The position numbers and the translations under genes are program-made. The notes beneath the pieces are model-generated. The model was given only the letters and a program-made list of their open reading frames with translations. It had not been told where the DNA came from and did not search any database. Source: Dechloromonas denitrificans (lineage in GTDB: Bacteria; Pseudomonadota; Gammaproteobacteria; Burkholderiales; Rhodocyclaceae). Taken from it: 64,000 bases of DNA. The stretch lies in NCBI RefSeq assembly GCF_020510685.1, contig NZ_CP075185.1, positions 2,046,001 through 2,110,000 of the forward strand, read 5' to 3'. This document shows positions 60,777 through 64,000 of the stretch, in pieces (position 1 is the stretch's first letter; each line of letters starts with the position of its first letter).

Positions 60777-62120
60777 TTAAATGACGCCCTGCGCCAGCAT
60801 GGCTTCGGCCACCTTGACGAAGCCGGCAATGTTGGCGCCATTGACGTAGCTCACCTTGCCGTCCGCATCGCGACCATAGTTCAGACAGGCTTCATGGATG
60901 TTGCACATGATCTCGTGCAGACGGGCGTCGACTTCGTCGCGCTGCCAGGAGAGGCGCATCGCGTTCTGGCTCATTTCGAGGCCGGAGGTTGCGACCCCGC
61001 CGGCATTGCTTGCCTTGCCCGGGGCATAGAGCACCCCATTGCTTTCGAAGACCTTCACGGCGTCGGCGGTCGATGGCATGTTGGCGCCTTCGGCGACGCA
61101 GATCACGCCATTTTTCACCAGCATCTGGGCATCTTCGCCGTCCAGTTCGTTCTGCGTTGCGCAAGGCAGGGCGACATCCACCGGTACGTGCCAGGGACGT
61201 AGCCCGGGCTGGAAGGTGGCGCCGACGCGCTTGGCGTAATCGCTGACGCGACCGTAGAGATGGTTTTTCACCTCCATCAGTTCGGCCAGTTTTTCCGGCG
61301 TGAAACCGCTTTCGTCGACCACCGTACCGCTCGAATCCGACACCGTGACGACCTTGGCGCCAAGGGCCATGGCTTTCTCGACCGAATACTGGGCGACGTT
61401 GCCGGCGCCGGAAACACTGACGCGCAGGCCCTCGAAGCTGCGGCCTTGCTGCTTGAGCATCTGCTCGGCGAAATAGACCGTGCCGTAACCGGTTGCTTCG
61501 GGACGGATCAGCGAGCCGCCGAAACTCAGGCCCTTGCCGGTGAACACGCAGTCGGCACGGTTCGAGAGCTTTTTCATCATGCCGGCCATGAAGCCGACTT
61601 CGCGGCCCCCGACGCCGATGTCGCCGGCCGGCACGTCGGTATCGGAACCGACATGGCGGAACAACTCGCTGACGAAAGCCTGGCAGAAACGCATCACTTC
61701 ACCCGGACTGCGGCCCTTCGGATCGAAGTCGGAGCCACCCTTGGCGCCACCCATCGGCAAGGTGGTCAGGGCATTCTTGAAAGTCTGCTCGAAGGCCAGG
61801 AACTTGAGGATCGACAGGTTGACCGAAGGGTGGAAGCGGATGCCGCCCTTGTAGGGGCCGATGGCCGAGGAATGCTGGATGCGGTAGCCGCGATTGACCT
61901 GGACCTCGCCATGATCGTCGATCCACGAGACGCGGAACATGATGACGCGCTCCGGTTCGACCAGCCGATCAAGCAGGCCGTGTTCCGCATATTTCGGGTG
62001 CTGGGCGATGTACGGCCACAGGCTTTCCATGACTTCGGTAACCGCTTGCAGGAATTCCGGTTGCCCCGGATTGCGGGCCGCCACTTGCTGGATGAAATCC
62101 TCAAAACTCTGGTAACGCAT
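60777..62120 (-). CDS. gdhA: Glutamate dehydrogenase (NADP-type)
   Basis: 447 aa, the same as E. coli GdhA. The catalytic Lys lies in LPMGGAKGGSDFDPKGRS, and the NADP-binding fold in VSGAGNVAQYS. It makes glutamate from 2-oxoglutarate and ammonium. I chose ATG at 62120 (MRYQSFEDF); the frame opens further upstream to 62249 without homology. Upstream is a LysR regulator transcribed divergently. Confidence 0.95.
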   Translation of the reverse strand: MRYQSFEDFIQQVAARNPGQPEFLQAVTEVMESLWPYIAQHPKYAEHGLLDRLVEPERVIMFRVSWIDDHGEVQVNRGYRIQHSSAIGPYKGGIRFHPSVNLSILKFLAFEQTFKNALTTLPMGGAKGGSDFDPKGRSPGEVMRFCQAFVSELFRHVGSDTDVPAGDIGVGGREVGFMAGMMKKLSNRADCVFTGKGLSFGGSLIRPEATGYGTVYFAEQMLKQQGRSFEGLRVSVSGAGNVAQYSVEKAMALGAKVVTVSDSSGTVVDESGFTPEKLAELMEVKNHLYGRVSDYAKRVGATFQPGLRPWHVPVDVALPCATQNELDGEDAQMLVKNGVICVAEGANMPSTADAVKVFESNGVLYAPGKASNAGGVATSGLEMSQNAMRLSWQRDEVDARLHEIMCNIHEACLNYGRDADGKVSYVNGANIAGFVKVAEAMLAQGVI

Positions 62121-62465
62121 TGTTTCTCTCCCCGTCTTGCTGTGTGGTGAATTTCTCAAAACTGAGTGGAATCCGGACTGCCGCGCCATGTAAAAATCGT
62201 CTTCGATTGATACTTTAATGGCGACAATTGGCGCCCCGATTTGGTGCAAAAAGTCGATGCTTGGCGACAGTGGTCGTCGATGGATGTGCCGACGGCGATG
62301 GCAAATGAGTTAATCTCGGGCATTCTCAGTGATTATTAATTGTTTTTATTGAGAAGGCTGGTCGGCCGTTTTTCGAAGCTTCGATAATAGGGGTGGAAAC
62401 CGGGCTTGATAAGTCACCATTTTTGAACAAAACTGTTTCCAATTTGATAACAGCGGGAGGGCCTG
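62121..62465. other. Divergent intergenic region between gdhA and LysR gene
   Basis: 345 bases. It is AT-rich and contains a perfect 12-base palindrome TCGAAGCTTCGA (62373-62384), a possible LysR or other operator. No small gene is convincing. Confidence 0.4.
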
Positions 62466-63368
62466 GTGCACGACATCAATGACATGCTGTTCTTCGCTCA
62501 CGTGGTCAAGGTCCGGAGCTTTTCCGAGGCGGCGCGCCGGCTTAATGTTTCCAAGTCACGGGTGAGCAAGGCGATCGCCCGCCTGGAGAGCGACCTTGGC
62601 GTCCGGCTGCTGCACCGGAGTACCCGCAGCCTGAGCCTGACCGATGTCGGCGAGGCGTATTTCGAGCATTGCGACCGGATCCTCGAAGAACTGAGCCTGG
62701 CCGACACGACGATTTCCCGCTTGCATCAGGAACCGCGCGGCAAACTGAAGATCAGCGCGCCGGTGGCTTTCAGCACGATGCATGTCGCCTCGGCCTTGCC
62801 GGATTTCATGGCGCTCTATCCCGACCTGACCGTCGATCTGACGATCAGTGACCGAATGGTCGACCTGGCCGACGAGGGCTACGACATTGCCCTGCGCATC
62901 ACCCGCGAGCCCGGCGAGAACCTCGTGGCCCGTCAGTTGGCACCGATCCGCCGAAAGATCTGCGCCAGCCCTTCCTACCTCGCGCGCCGGGGAATTCCGC
63001 GGGTTCCCGAGGATCTCATCGCGCACAATTGCCTGGACTATTCCTTCATGAATACCCAAGGGGTCTGGCATCTCAATGGGTACAACGGTGATGTTTCGAT
63101 CCCGGTATCCGGCACCCTGCGCATCAACGACGACGAGGCGCTGTCACAGGCGGTTCTCGGCGGGCTGGGCTTGGCCTTGCTGCCGACCTTCATCGTCGGC
63201 AAGGATCTGCAGGAAGGCCGCCTGGTCGAAGTGCTGCCTGGCTATGTGCCAACCGAACGGTTCATCTACGCCATTCATCTGCCGAATCGGCACTTGCCGC
63301 TGAAAGTCCGTGCCTTTATTGAATTCCTTCTCAACCGCTTTGGGCCAACCCCGTATTGGGATCGTTGA
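62466..63368 (+). CDS. LysR family transcriptional regulator
   Basis: 300 aa. The N-terminal winged HTH (about 5-62, FSEAARRLNVSKSRVSKAIARLE) is followed by a periplasmic-binding-like effector domain (about 90-295). Start is GTG at 62466 with a GGGAGG ribosome-binding site nearby. Divergent from gdhA, so gdhA is a plausible target. Effector unknown. Confidence 0.9.
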   Translation: MHDINDMLFFAHVVKVRSFSEAARRLNVSKSRVSKAIARLESDLGVRLLHRSTRSLSLTDVGEAYFEHCDRILEELSLADTTISRLHQEPRGKLKISAPVAFSTMHVASALPDFMALYPDLTVDLTISDRMVDLADEGYDIALRITREPGENLVARQLAPIRRKICASPSYLARRGIPRVPEDLIAHNCLDYSFMNTQGVWHLNGYNGDVSIPVSGTLRINDDEALSQAVLGGLGLALLPTFIVGKDLQEGRLVEVLPGYVPTERFIYAIHLPNRHLPLKVRAFIEFLLNRFGPTPYWDR

Positions 63369-63398
63369 ATAAAGCGGGGCTCGGCATCCGCTGCCTTG

Positions 63399-63800
63399 CT
63401 ATTCACCTTTTCGCCGTTGTGCCGCCAAAATCTCCGGCAGTTTCACCTCGATCCAGTCGGCCAGTGCTTCCACCTTTTCGCCGATTTCCTCGCCGAGCGG
63501 CGTCAGCCGGTATTCGACATGAGGTGGCACGACCGGGTAGGAGATGCGTTCGACAAAGCCGTCGCCTTCCAGCCATTGCAGGGTCTGGGCGAGCATCTTT
63601 TCGCTGATGCCGTTGACCTTGCGGCGCAGCTCGCTGAATCGGTGGGTGCCGCCCAGCAGGGCGACCAGCAGCAGAACGCCCCAGCGGCTGGTGACGTGCT
63701 TGAGCACCTCGCGGGACGGGCATTTTTCCGAGAACAATTCGCCGCGCCGCATCAGTGCGGCGAGGGCGGGCTGGTTGGCGTTTTCGTTGGTCTGATGCAT
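63399..63800 (-). CDS. HxlR family transcriptional regulator
   Basis: 133 aa with the HxlR winged helix: SRWGVLLLVALLGGTHRFSELRRKVNGISEKMLAQTL, then VERISYPVVPPHVEYRLT. A Cys (KCPSRE near 27) could be a redox switch, as in QorR/YodB-type regulators. The start ATG at 63800 excludes an upstream extension. It diverges from a QorB-like oxidoreductase gene, its probable target. Confidence 0.9.
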   Translation of the reverse strand: MHQTNENANQPALAALMRRGELFSEKCPSREVLKHVTSRWGVLLLVALLGGTHRFSELRRKVNGISEKMLAQTLQWLEGDGFVERISYPVVPPHVEYRLTPLGEEIGEKVEALADWIEVKLPEILAAQRRKGE

Positions 63801-63803
63801 TTT

Positions 63804-63829
63804 GTACTTACCTTTGAGTGCGTACTTAC
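63804..63829. repeat. Direct repeat GTACTTAC x2 in HxlR/QorB-like divergent promoter
   Basis: GTACTTAC occurs at 63804-63811 and 63822-63829, 18 bases apart, just upstream of the HxlR start. GTAC-centred repeats of this kind suit a dimeric HxlR operator. Confidence 0.45.
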
Positions 63830-63889
63830 TAAAAGTTAGCGATGTCGCTATTCTGCCGACTCCCCCCACCGAAATAAAGGAAATTCATC

Positions 63890-64000
63890 ATGATCGTCGT
63901 CACCGGAGCCTCCGGCCAGCTTGGCCGTCTTGTCATCGCAGCCCTGTTGCAGAAAGTCCCGGCCGGCGAGATCGTCGCCGCCGTGCGCAATCCGGCCAAG
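63890..64000 (+). CDS. QorB-like NAD(P)H-binding oxidoreductase (start only)
   Basis: The frame starts at ATG 63890 with AAAGGA upstream and runs off the right edge after 37 residues. The nucleotide-binding motif is VTGASGQLGRLV, typical of NmrA/QorB-type NAD(P)H quinone oxidoreductases or epimerase-like proteins. Divergence from an HxlR gene favours the QorB reading. Confidence 0.75.
   Translation, partial: MIVVTGASGQLGRLVIAALLQKVPAGEIVAAVRNPAK

Overview
The window looks like chromosome of a betaproteobacterium of the Rhodocyclales, probably Dechloromonas/Azonexus-like. This is inferred from high GC, the gcvT-H-P locus behind a tandem glycine riboswitch, the rimP-nusA-infB-rbfA-truB-rpsO-pnp order, class I nrdAB under a cobalamin riboswitch, and exosortase-type (PEP-CTERM) exopolysaccharide genes. 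No phage, insertion sequence or CRISPR array was seen.

Layout. 1-2.6 kb: a response regulator and an HDOD-GAF histidine kinase. 3.2-5.7 kb: a DnaJ-like chaperone, an arginase-family enzyme and a conserved unknown. 5.7-10.3 kb: the glycine cleavage operon and its riboswitch. 10.4-16.4 kb: a dense same-strand block (PHP phosphatase, YciO, site-2 protease, trpS, LAB_N protein, scpA, scpB, rluB). 16.4-25.2 kb: the transcription/translation operon rimP to pnp. 25.3-26.1 kb: dksA and tRNA-Pro/tRNA-Arg, followed by a strongly structured intergenic stretch.

26.5-49.8 kb is the accessory, envelope-directed region. galE, a cyclic-nucleotide-domain patatin lipase, a one-module NRPS (C-A-PCP-TE) and a TVP38-type membrane protein run forward. 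A four-gene set follows: a Tat-type exported protein of unknown function, a PqqD-like protein, an HprK-related kinase and a nucleotidyltransferase. Facing it is a minus-strand block: XrtA-type sugar transferase, prsK, prsR, prsT, a UDP-sugar dehydrogenase, a lytic transglycosylase and a trypsin-like protease. A FeeM-like N-acyltransferase with a C-terminal PilZ domain diverges from that block. No exosortase or PEP-CTERM protein lies in the window, so the rest of that system must be elsewhere.

49.8-64 kb is mixed: cupin, creA, an exonuclease/GIY-YIG protein, then nrdAB with a stacked control region (paired NrdR boxes, promoter, cobalamin riboswitch, hairpin over the RBS). An MsrA-Trx-MsrB lipoprotein follows. 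A three-gene operon (GlpE-like rhodanese, unknown protein, glutathione S-transferase) has a textbook sigma-54 promoter and a TGT-N10-ACA NifA-type site, which suggests membership of a nitrogen-fixation regulon. The window ends with a Crp/Fnr regulator, ydcH, gdhA, a LysR regulator, and an HxlR regulator divergent from a QorB-like oxidoreductase.

The strongest candidates for new biology are the HprK-related/PqqD/nucleotidyltransferase cassette with its exported neighbour and NRPS, and the putative NifA-controlled rhodanese-unknown-GST operon.
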